The position numbers were made by a program, and so were the translations under genes. Shown here piece after piece: positions 11,213 through 24,265 of a stretch of 64,000 nt of DNA. The stretch's first letter is position 1. Each line of letters begins with the position of its first letter. Source of the DNA: Solea solea (Eukaryota; Chordata; Actinopteri; Pleuronectiformes; Soleidae); NCBI RefSeq assembly GCF_958295425.1, contig NC_081153.1, positions 12,346,501 through 12,410,500 of the forward strand, written 5' to 3'. The notes under the pieces are model-generated. The model was not told where the DNA came from and did no database searches. It saw only the letters and a program-made list of their open reading frames with translations.

Positions 11213-14200
11213 ACAGGGAGAACATGCAAACTAGTCAGAAAAGGTCCTTGATTGTCTTGTAATTTTTAACAATTTCAACTTTTAGTGAATTTTAGACGTT
11301 ACTTTATGTAGCTAATAGAATTATTTATTAACAAGCTGTTTAACATGTTGTTTTAGAAATGTACTATTAACTATATACATTATGTTTCTGTGTGAATAGC
11401 TTGTGAATACTTGTTATCTAGTTAATTTGCTATTTCATAAGCACTTTCCTTTAGCCGTGTGTTGATTCATCATATTTAGCCGTCTTGCTTGTTCGTTTTC
11501 AACCAAACTATTAGAAAGGTTTTTTCTTTATATTTAAACTGTGTTTCATGACCTTTTTTCGAACTAGCCTAATCTCATCACATACAATAGGTTACATTAT
11601 TTATTGTGCACAGGTTTTACAGTTAACTCAGTATGAGGGGTGGGAATCACAGGGTACCTCACAATGCGTTAAGATACGTGATGCATGTCCACAATACCAA
11701 TAATATCCCAATACAACGATTCTGTGATAATCAAGACAATCATATAGCGATACATCAGGTGAGGAAAACAAAACATCCGTAGAAAAGTTAAATGTGCAGG
11801 ATTTCTCTATTTATTCACAACATAGAGAACAAAGTGCATAAAGTCTATGTATTGAATGTGGATGGAGCATCTCTTAACATAGCTTGCTCCACCATTATCT
11901 ATTATCCAGCCACGTAACTTCTGCATTTGAGCAGCGCCACTGTGAGGAGACGCGAGGTAGTGACGCCCGGCGAGTGATACTGGCAGGGACTGTTTACTTT
12001 AAAGCGCCTTAATTTATCAATTAAAATATCTATATTTGCCCTGGTGTATCAATGGTGGTATTGCATGAGGAAGAACAAAATCAATATCTTGACCCACTCC
12101 TACTCAGTGCATGGTAATTTTTTCTTTCTAAATGTAAAAAACTTTTACTCTGCAGTCGCAGACACATCCAGGATGAGAATCCCACTCTTGTTTTGAGCTT
12201 TTGCTGTGAGAGTATTTTCCCTGTAGTACTTAAAAACACACACACACACTCCACAGCATACAACCCTATGTTTGTTATGAGTGATGTACTTCAGTGTCAG
12301 CCAAGATGTTCCTGTGTGATCTCACTCTTAGGAGTGGAAAAATAAGAATGCAAGGCTGTTCCACAATGCTTGACAAACAGAGTTAGGAATTCTTACGGAG
12401 TCTCTACATTGGCATTCACACCGCACAGTGCTGGTAGGTGTGCACACACACATACACACGGAGGATGTGGAGACACACTATCCAGTATGCAGGAGGATGA
12501 TTCATCATGAAGATGAATGAACCAGCCGGAGCAAAAAAAAAAGAAAGATTCCATCTAATGCAGAATGCTCAGTTCTCTAATCTCTTAGCTTTTACAACTT
12601 CTTCAGGTCAGGCTTAGCATGAGGCTGTAGGTGGTTGTATCGCCTCACCATATTTCAGAGGATTATAGAGACTGGAGGTAGGAGGCTTGTGGGGATGAGT
12701 CATGTACACACAAGTACACGTGGCAGGGTAGTGGTGGACGGGTGAGCAAACATTCCTGTGGGTGAGGACACAGTGACACGATGAGGTGAAGTTTGTCAGC
12801 AGAGAGATGAAGAAGAGCAAGAACATCAGATATGCGATGGCATTTTAAAACGGTAGTGCACAACTTTTAAATGTAAACAGACACAGGAAGTGGTATGATT
12901 TATGTAGACCGATGGAGGCTACAGCAACATTGCGCAAGTAAAGTAAGACGAATCTCATTTGTAAGCATATCCGATCAGAATCTGATCTTCCTGACTAACT
13001 GTCCACATGTAGTGGAAGTGATCAGATCTGATCTGCATGTGTCTGTATTGACATTGTCTAGTCTTCCACATGGATTTCTATAATAACAGGTCACACCCTG
13101 GAAACAAAGGTAGAAGTTGAAGTCACTTTTTATAATATACTTAAGTTGAAGTTTTAAAGTATATGACATTTACTGTACTTAAGTATCAAAAGTAATTTTC
13201 TGATATAAAATGTACTTTTAGAAGTAAAAGTTAGGATTGAGACATAGTAGTTCAGTGGTGGGGCGAGTTGCCTTTCAACTGGAAGGCTGTGGGTTCAATT
13301 CCTGGCTCTGCTAGTCTATGTGTGTCCTTGAACAAGACACTTAACCCCATGTTGAAGCCTGTGAATGTGTGAATGGCAAAACTTTAGTGTAAAGCAGCTC
13401 AAGACCAGAAAAGCAACTGTTCTTCTTCTGATTTTATTTGGTAGTAAAAAGTAACAAAGATAGTTAGGGGAAATGTAGTGGAGTAAAAGTAAAAGTTGCT
13501 AGAAATATAAATAATAAAGTACAGATATGTACATTTTGTACTTAAGTACAGTAACAAAGTATCTGTACTTTGTTACTTTATAACACCAGTTATGTGGAGC
13601 CGAAACGGATCTACAAATATCCGATCAGAATCGCATTCAAAACCGCCTTTGTATGTTGTTTATACTTTGGACAAATCGTGGATCTCATATGTTTGTTAGC
13701 TGTAAAGATTTCCAAAAAAAAAATCAAGCTACATACAAACTGTATGTGCTTAAAAACCCAATTTGGGCTGCAGTTTAAACAAGGCCAAAAACGCACCCAT
13801 GAAAACTTTCAGAAGTGAATTCTACTGCTCAAAAACAGGATAAATGCTTCTCACCTTCCTCCCACCAGTGTGCTCTGCATACTCACAAATCCTCCCTCAG
13901 TCAGGTCTGATAGTATCGCTTGACATCCCCATTTTCAGATGGAGGGAAGCAGCTTACACATATTCTTCCTGTTCACAAAGACCAAACAGAGACAGAAAAC
14001 AAATCAACAAACAGCAGCTTTAAGTATCATACAGAGGTCACATTTGATGTTGGATGACTTTTTAGACAGTGAGTGACTGAGTGAGTGAGCGAGCGAGCAC
14101 TGCAACCATGCTGCTGCTGTTTTAATGCTGAAGGCCTTCACGGTCACCGCTCGTCTCTCAAAGATTGTGTGTAGTCGTTCCAGAAACGGAATATCCTGAG

Positions 14201-17200
14201 TCATACATACAGTAAGTATTCTGCTTCTTGAATAAACGGGTCCAAGAGTCTGCAGTGCAGTTTGTAAATCCCAGCACCAAGCCCTCCCTCCCCACCCGTC
14301 TTCCTCCCGTTTTTGTCCTTTTTTAAAAAAGCGGATCATAAATATTTAAGGTTTACTCTTGCATGGAGTCGGCTGTTTATAGAGTCTGTCTGTACACTGT
14401 GCTGATCAGGCCGCAGTGAAAGCTCTGTATTTTTTTTCCTTTCTCCTTGTACAGCTGCCTTCTGTCTGCATGTAGGATGAATGGATGATCGATGGTTCTT
14501 AAATGAAACCGTCAAACTCAATTTGTTTGTGCTGCAAACCAGAAAAAGTAGAACTGAAGATTTAAGTTTCCATAATGAAACAGTTTGTTAATGTTCACTT
14601 TGGTAAATGAACGATGGACATGTCAACAGTGCACATATAAAACACCATTAAAAAAAAAAAGTTTAATATTACATAATTTGCATTTCCGAGACAGTCAGCA
14701 ATTTGGCATTCACCGTCCACAACGTATGACTTGACGTTATGACATAAAGAGCATGAGTCAGGGTCACAGAGTGGAAATCATGGGAGTGAATGCTGACTGG
14801 ACATAAATTAAACACCCACATAAGTGTTTAATGACAGAGAGACGAGAGAGAGGGAGAAAGAGAGCGACACACACACACACATATACAGTATATATAAAAA
14901 GACACACATTCCCAGGGCTTAAAGTGTCTTAAACAGGCTTACATGGGCTTTGAGACCCTGGCATTAAGGCGTTACCTGGTTGATACCTTCAGTCTTCCCC
15001 TCTCTCTCTCCATCTGTGAGTACAAAACTCTGCAGAGCTCTAATCTTAGGTAATGCAGAGTCGGTAATGTTGTAACATGTTCATTTCACATATTGTTACG
15101 TACCTTATTTGAGATTGTTTGATAAATGGTTTATAAACTGAGCTCATAAGAGCAGCTGGATGCGAATGGGGATTGGCGAAGACCTAGAGAGCTTTTAGAT
15201 CAAATAAATATCAAGTTTTAAGTCTGACCTTTGGGTTTAATGTGTTCATTCCACTTCATGCATATCAATTTTTCTTCCGTTCGCTGACTTTTGTTATGAA
15301 ACGTCAACTTTGGGAGTAAAAGAAAGTCTAAAATTTGCAGTTTTGTAATTAAGCTTAAAATAATCTTAAGATTAACAAATACATATTATTGTTATTTTAA
15401 CTTATCACAAATACTCAAACATGTATTATTTCCTTAATTCACACTGAGACATGTCTCATAATCTGGTGGGTATGTGAAGCAGTGGCTTTCAGGAGGACCA
15501 GAGAAACTGTGTGTGTCGAGTTGAGTAGAATTGAGTTGCAGATTTTTGGTGGACTGCGGAAGACTTTTAAAATAATGTTGTTATTCATTCATCAGCACTC
15601 GGAGTATAGCTCTGATTTCATTCACTTCCTCGCGACTGCCTTTTTTTTTTTACTTGCTGCCCCCGAAGCGTTTCATATGAGATGTCGCCCCCACATAGAA
15701 TCACATCTGAAGGGCGCGTCGGCTCCGCATGCATTATTAATATGTTTATGAATCTCTTGTCAATAAATAACAATCACCTGACAGAAGATATGAAATTGAC
15801 TGGCGACATTGATCCCACATAGTCTCTGCTGCCACTTCCCTGATGTTGTTTATGAACGGTCTCGCAGACTTTTCACTCTGTACATAAACTAGTCGCAATT
15901 GTGCTTGACATATTTCTTCTTCTCTGAAATATGAAAAATGTCCTCCCACTTCTTTTATATACCATGGTTTAATAAACCTGTAGTGGAGAAGAACATTATA
16001 GATAGTGGACATAATATTATTACATCTTATTTGTATATACACATTTATTTATAAATATCTATATATAGATATATATAGATATATACAAACATACGTGTGA
16101 TAGAACTCCACAGCATCGGAATCTGACATTATCGATGTAGTCATCATAATTTTATAGTGTGCTGACACCTTTTCAGTAATATGACTTCATTTTAGTTTGT
16201 AATTTAGTATCTGATGTCCTTGTCACTGCTGGTTCATTTTCTAAAAAAGCATATTCAGCCAACACAGGGCACAGAGACGAACAACCCTTCACTCTCATGT
16301 TCACACATGTTTTTGGACTGTTTGAGGAAACCAGAGAACCCGGAGATCATGCAGGATCCAAACTGGTGACCTTCTGGCTGTGATTCAACAAAGCCAGCCA
16401 TGTGCTATTTGGTTAATTATGCAGTTTTATACGTGATCCTGTGTCAGATTTGCTCAATCTCACTGACTCCTCCTCTCTCTATCTGCTGCAGCATCTCAGT
16501 TCACTGTTTTGTGTTTATGCTTTGTATGACTTTCAGGCACGACTAACTCCTCTTATCTCCTGTTTCTTTTCTTTTTTCCGTCTGTGTCCGTGTCTTTATC
16601 TGTCGAACCCGTCCGTGCAGCAATGCAGCAGGTGTTGGATAATGTGGGTGAGCCACCCAACGCCACCACGGGGGCCAAAGACATCGACCTGCTCTTCCTG
16701 CGCGGCATCATGGAAAGTCCTATTGTACGAACCCTGCCAAAGGTAGCACACACACATATATAGATAGATATATATATATATGCGCGGCAAGCAGCAGTGA
16801 GCGGACTAACGCGCTAGCCAGCACCAAAGCCCTCCACCCCCTGCACCCTGCAGTGCTTGGCTTGCTGTGACACAGGTGCCGAGGTACAGTAAGGCTTTCA
16901 CTCACAGAGAACACTTACTACACAAATGCACACATGCTGTGAGTAACACAGCGATGTAGTATCCTAGTGTGCAGTATTTCTTCTGTCGGTGCATGTATTC
17001 CCTCTCACACAACACACCTCCACTGCCGTTTGAAATCCACTGTGCGGTGAGTTCAACGCTGCGCTCCTGCATGACAGGCTGTTGTCATTTTTTTTTCCAG
17101 CATCAGCTGCGCCCTGCGGAGACGGAACATGTAGGGATGGCAGATGACTGAATGTAAACAAATAGACATTTTAACAGACAGACAGACAGACAGAGACCTG

Positions 17201-20200
17201 CTCATACAGCAGACAACAAATCAGGACTTTTGTCACGTGCACAGAGACGCAGAGTAAAACATGCAGTGAAATGAGGAGGGTGAATGGAATAACTCCACGC
17301 TACGCGTAGAATCCTACATGCTGTCGGCAATCATAGCTTTAGTTCACAACAACACTCCTTACATCGGTAAGTTGAAAACTCGACTCTCGACCCTGAGCTC
17401 CCCCGTCTCTCCGACAGGCTCAGGAGCAGCAGGAGGAGGTGAAGCTGGAGGCGGTGCAGGACAACAACGTGGAGCTGGTGACGGAGATCCTGGGCGACAT
17501 CAGCAATCTCAAGGTCAAAGATGACAGCGCCACTGAACTGTCCAAGATCCTGCAGGAGCCACACTTCCAGGTGAGAAAACAATATCAAAAGCTTGTACAT
17601 AAAATCTTTGTTCTGGTGATAAAACGTGGCTGCTAGTGGATTAATTATTAACTCAAATGGGGAAGGGGTGCACATTTAAAAACACATTTTATTACACATT
17701 CTTTGTGTTAAATATCACTAAACATCATTATAAATGAATATTAATTCAATCTACCTATAATTATCAGCCTGTAACACTTTTCTTTGAGCAAAATGAGCAC
17801 TGGAGATTCTGCCGTGAGCCAATGCTGCGAATGTTAGTACAAGAGGGACTCGGTAGTTAATGTTTAGCTTGTGACACAGGTGTCATGTTTTTACTGTAGA
17901 TACAGAGCTGATGTTTTAGATCCCACCAGCAGGACACTAACCTCTATACACAAGGCTTTTCACAGGCTGCACCAATAGGAGTTAGCGACGCCTCTGAACC
18001 AATCAGAGCCGTTTGTCGGTGTAAGCTGGAGGATAAGACCCTTGTGACCTACTGAGAGAGAGAGAGAGAGAGACAGGAGGGAGGGAACAACATGACATGG
18101 AGAGACTTTCAGTTTATTATACCACGTACTCATTGAGTTGATAAAAATGTTTTAGTGGTCAACAAGATACAGTATTTTAAATGTAGAGAGGCAGTTTTGG
18201 ATGAAGGCCACCTCAAGGACACTCAAGTCAACCAAGAAATAATGTAATAAATGTATTTTGTTGCCAGTCCATCCAGACATGAGACGAATTTTAACTAATT
18301 CATTCATTATTTTTTTTTAATTGAAAGCTATAATTTGCTGCTGAGATTTATCCTCCACATGAGGGCAATCTCAGATAACATAGGGCGACAGGCGGGGTCA
18401 CACCCTGGACAGTTCTTCATCGTAAGGCCACATAGAGACAAACAACCATCCACTCACACTCACATCTGCGGTCAATTTAGAAATCTGTAAATCTGTAATC
18501 CGGAGAATACCATGGAGGAAGTTCACAGTACAAAATGTTTTTGTGTTCACATTTTTTATTTATGGGGAAAACTATCCCAGAAGACACTTCTCCATTCAAC
18601 CATCTGTCTGCAGACTCTTCCTCAGTGTATCTCGACCCTGGTCCCAGGGGACTCAGTGCCCTGCATGTTTCCCTGCTCCAACACACCTGATTCAAATAAG
18701 TGGCTCGTTATCAGGCTTCTTGATGACGAGCTGCCCATTGGAGTCAGGTGTGTTGGAGCAGGGAAACATCTAAAACTTGCAGGGCAGTGGGCTTCACAGG
18801 ACCAGGATTACCCCACACAGCTAGTCAGGGTTTAAATGTGTGCGTATCACGTCCACTGTGTCACCTCAGGTGACAATGGCAGGACCCATTTATAAACGGA
18901 AAACGCGGTGCATCGCTCGTACATAGTTCACACTCGTCATTGTCAGACTGTAGAAACCTGAAGCGACTGCTCAAACAGTCGCGGTATCGTATTTGCAGAT
19001 GCTGTGCGTCTGCGATCAAAAGCAAAATCAAGGTTTCAGTGAATGTGAAACAAGTTTTTTTTTGCCGTTTGAATCCTGAAAGTGAAAGTTACAGGACGGG
19101 AAGAACAACTATTCTATTTATGAGCAGTGTGTGTGTACTGAGAGGAGTGCACAGAATACTGACTGACCCATGAGCTTTTACGTACCCTCTGGCAGTCAAT
19201 ACAGAGCACACAATTTATGTGTATTACTATTATTTTCTTGTTATTTATTTAAATGTCTTATTTAAAATTGTAGGCTGCTTAAAATCATCCTCTGTCAGCA
19301 TCCTAAATAAAACACAGACATAGTTTGGGTGTGAGTTGTGTCTTAAGTGTTTAGCTGTGCAATTTTATCACATTTTATATAATAATGCCACATATTTCTC
19401 TCTCTTTGTATCTGACTGTGTTATTCTACTCAACTCTGTATTAATTGTGATACATGGAGCACCACTGAGTTCAAAGTGAGATGATGTTTACAATCATTGT
19501 ACATTCTTACCATTGTTCAAAGTGAGATGATGTTTACAATCATTGTACATTCTTACCACCGAGAGAAACTGCACCTTATTACATATGTATATTTACATAT
19601 GTATATTTACATTTATACTTATATATATATATATGTAAATAATTTCCTACTTGTATTACTTACTTGTATATTGTTTGTTTGTTTTTTTATCTATTGTTGA
19701 GCTGCTGTAATGCCGTTTTCTCTCCACTGTGAGATAAATAAAGCTATCTTATCTTAGGTACATAACACAGGTTCACTACATATACCGATAGAATGCTTCT
19801 ATACACACTGCAGCACATGATTAATATTCAGTGTTTTGCCTCCGATGAGTGAAGTGTTTCTCTGATTAACAAGTGTTTGTTGTTTTCTAGTCAAATCATT
19901 TAAAAAAATTATCTGGTTTCTTCAATGTCACCTTTAATTATCCAACATTTTAGTTCTAAACTCGCATCATCTCCCTCTCTCAGTCTCTTTTGGAGGCGCA
20001 TGACACAGTGGCCACAAAATGCTACGACGTCCCGCCCCCAGCTGAGATGACCAATGACGCGGCCGTGAACAGTGCTCTGATGCAGGCGGATGCTGTGCGC
20101 ATGATTGGCATCCGAAAGAAGGCTGGAGAGCCGCTGGTGAGCAGAGAGCTGAAATGATCTGCATATGTGTGTGTGTGTGTGCGCAGAGTTGGAAGGGAGT

Positions 20201-23200
20201 GGTTGAGTACATGAATTACCAAGTGAGTCAATAAGTGGGACAGTGGATGAAAGGGGAAGGAAACATTGCATGTACTGTCTGTAACTCCACATTGCTGAGT
20301 CCAAACCTACTCCTCCTCCTTCTTCTTCGCTCGTCCTCCTCTCAGGGTGTGACCTTTCGCGTGGAGAAAGACGACCTGGTCATTGCCAGAATCCTGCACG
20401 GCGGCATGATTGACAGGCAGGGCCTGCTGCACGTGGGCGACATCATAAAGGAAGTGAACGGCAAGGACGTTGGCAACAACCCCACCGAGCTGCAGGAGAT
20501 GCTCAAAGACTGCAGCGGAGGCATCACGCTGAAGATTCTCCCGAGCTACCGGGATGCTCCGGCACCTCCTCAGGTACACAAGCACCAAAGGACGTGATCC
20601 CAAAGTACACACACACGCACACACGCACACACACTTATGTAATGACTGGCAGATGTTGGGGCACCATCACAGAGCTGGTGATCTGTCCGACAGCCTTCCC
20701 ACAAACCCCCGTGCAGGAATGTGAACCTTTGGAGCCCTATTAATAACACTCCACATGCTATCTGGGTCACACTAGCCATTTCTGTCTCTTGGATGCACAC
20801 ACACACACAGATTTGTACGGCTGTTCTCCTTAGGACACTGCATTGACTTCAATTCATTTGGACAGCCAAACCAAAGTGTTATCCTGAACCATAACCATAA
20901 CCAGTTCTGCCACATTAGGACCAGGTTGTGGTCTCCATGAGAACTGCAGTGTTTATGTCAAGATGTAACAAATTCAAGTACACACACACATTTTTGCGCT
21001 TCATTCATAGTGATGACTCCTAACCTTTACCCTAACCAGGCCTTAACCCCCAAAAGGCCCTTTAAAGATGTGAGGACTAGCCAAAGTGTCCTCACTCTGT
21101 CAAATGTATGGCCCACGGGCCAGAACCGGCCCACCTGTTGGTCCAATCCGGCCCACAGGATGAATATGTGACAAGAATCTAATCACAATGTGAAATACTA
21201 TGTTTTTCGGTTCCAGATCCCTGTGACTAAATGTTTTGTGCCTTTGTAGATCCACTGTGATCTGTAAGTTGTGTGATTGTTAATCTTGGGGATAGTAATG
21301 TTGAAATTGCACTTATTTTTTTCCACAAGGAATTTCAGGGTTGTTCATACTGTTACGTAAAAAGACATTTTATAGTAACTTTGGAGTTCTTAAGTTACTT
21401 TGCTATTATTTTACTGGTCCGGCCCTCTTGAGATCAAATTGTGCTGGATGTGGCCCCTGAACTAAAATTAGTTTGACACCCCTGGTTTATATGATTATTG
21501 GTCCTCACAAAGCCACAAATACAACAACACACACACAGCTCTTCTTCTAAGGACACTAAATTGACTTCCATTCATTTGGACAGTCAAACCAGAGTTATCC
21601 TTAACCTTAACCATAACCAGTTAAAGCCTAACGCTAACCTTAACCTGACCACAGTTCCAGCCTCAGCACTAAACTTAAACTAGTCCCTCAGAAATGAGGT
21701 TCTTCCTCATTAGGACCAGTTTATGGTCCTCACAAGGTCAGTGTTTATGTCAGGAAAAGGTCCCAAAGAGATAACAACTACACACACACACACACACTGG
21801 CTTCCTGTAAACACATGTCCCCTCACATGGAAAGTACAGTTATTTGTGATACTTGCAGTTATTTTCTCGTACGCGTGAGCGCCACAACATTTTTGGCCCG
21901 TTATGGCTCCAGAGACTCTCGGTCAACAAACAGGAATAAACTCAGAGATGTTTGTTTGGCGCTCACTCAATGAGCAGCAGTTCAACGCTGCAGCCTCACA
22001 TCCTGCTCTGTGTGCGCTGCACAGTATACTTAACTGGCTTGTTTTATTGCTTCCTCTGGTTGCTTGTTTAATCAAATGCATCAGCCAGAGCACTTACCCT
22101 TCCTGGCAAAAGTCCCCCGTGTTGGTGCAGCGTGAGCAGCTGCGCCGGGTACAGTGTGGGACGCGAGGACGTAATGAGTGTGAATGAGCTGCTGTGACTG
22201 TGTCGGTGTGTGAGGCAGCCTGCTGAGCTGCAGCCACATTGTTTTTCTAGTTTGTGTCGTGTGTGTGTGTGTGTTAGTCCACAAACCACTTTAACCACAA
22301 TTTTTGTTTATTTGAAGACTGCCAGATTTGCCAGTGACCACACCCCCCTCACAACTGTGTTCTTCACAGGTGTACGTGAGGCCGTATTTTGACTACAACC
22401 CAGAGAGTGACAACCTGATACCGTGTCGGGAGGCGGGGATGGGCTTCAAGAAAGGCGACATCCTTCAGATCGTCAACAGGGAGGATCTCAACTGGTGGCA
22501 GGTGGGATTTCATCCACTCATCTGTTTTCTTTATGTGTATTTTGTTTTTTTAAGACTAAAGTCCAAACTGATCTGTAATCTGCTTTAGGCTTGCCATGTG
22601 GTGGGCGGGGCCACAGGACTGATACCCAGTCAGTTCTTGGAGGAGAAGAGGAAAGCGTTTGTCCCTCGAGACTTTGATGGGTCAGGTAAGAAGCTGCAAA
22701 CATTTCTGTGGATTTTACACACGCACATGTACGTGTCACTTATATAGCATTCATAGTGTGGCCATTCATAGACATAATACATTCCCTAGCCCCTTAACCA
22801 TCATTACTAAGTGCCTAACCTTTACCCAAACCCTAACTTTAACCTAATTCTAACCCTAAAACCAGGTCTTAACCCTGAAAAGGCCATTTTAGGGCTGTCA
22901 GCCAAAATGTCCTCCCTATGGTATATACTGTAGGTTTTTTGGTCCTCACAAAGATACCCATACAACACACACACACACACACAAACACACAAACACACAC
23001 ACAGAATTGACACAGCTATCTTTTTACGGTCTCGCATTACCCTACATTCATTTGGACAGCCTAACAAAACCTCATTCTTAATCTCAACTATAACTTAACC
23101 ACTTCCTCAGAAATGAGGTTCTGCCTGTTTAGGACCAGGTTTTGTTCTCCATGAGGACTACTGGTCCTGACAAGGTCAGTGTTTGTTTGTGCCAGAAAAT

Positions 23201-24218
23201 GTCATAAACAGTGACCTGACCCACACACACACAACATAATTTGTGCTGTGGTTAGAGCCTGAACTCTAAGAATCCTGCAGTTTCTCTCGTAAACGTTGCT
23301 GATGTTGAAAAGATGGATTGGCTTTAGGTTTGTCTGCTGCCAGACCTCTTTCACTTCTCTATTGCTTTTACCACGGAGACGTGATTGATGGGGAAAACGC
23401 CTGGGAAGTGGATCAACGGTCCACACCTGCCCTCTTTTGGCCAAATGTGTAATTGCACAAAAATACCAGCCATAGTAATATAGAATGTTATGTTTTTATA
23501 ACAACACTTTACTGTATGGTAATAGGGACAGTCATTTTATGAGAATATTGCCTTGTTGCTACCAAGTAACCAAGTAATAGCTTAGTAATAAAAATGCAAA
23601 AACATTTACATGTGGAGGTCTGACTCTGTAACTAGCCTATAGTAATAGATTAATCGATATATAATCTCTGGATTACCACAATAATACCACTGTAATAGGC
23701 AATAGAAATAATGCCAATTCTATTACAAGTATTTTCATGCTGTTAAAATAGGAGAGTGTCAAAGTTCATGGTTTTTTTTAAGGTAATTGTCCTTTATATG
23801 CTCATGGAGGTTATGTTGCACGTATTTTTATATGTGGAAATAAATAAATAAATGCCGAGTCATGTTTCGTAGGCATCCTTTGTGGCACAATAGCTGGTAA
23901 AAAGAAGAAGAAGATGATGTACCTGACGGCAAAGAACGCAGGTCAGAAAACCCAACACGCCGACACTTGAGCTCACGTCCTCGACGACGTCTTTTTGTTC
24001 TGCGTTTGGCTCATTGTCGCGTGTCTGTGTTTAAACAGAGTTTGACCGACACGAGCTGCAGATCTATGAGGAAGTGGCAAAAGTGCCACCGTTCCAGAGG
24101 AAGACGCTGGTTCTGATCGGCGCTCAGGGCGTGGGCCGACGCAGCCTCAAGAACCGACTCATGGTGCTTCAGCCAACACGTTTTGGCACGACTATACCAT
24201 GTACGTTTCTGTTAGGTT

Positions 24219-24265
<47 letters not shown>

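Noticed and set aside
22800..22870. CCCTAA-like interstitial telomere repeats
   Set aside because: The words are irregular and belong to the AACC-rich dispersed repeat seen at five other places in the window.
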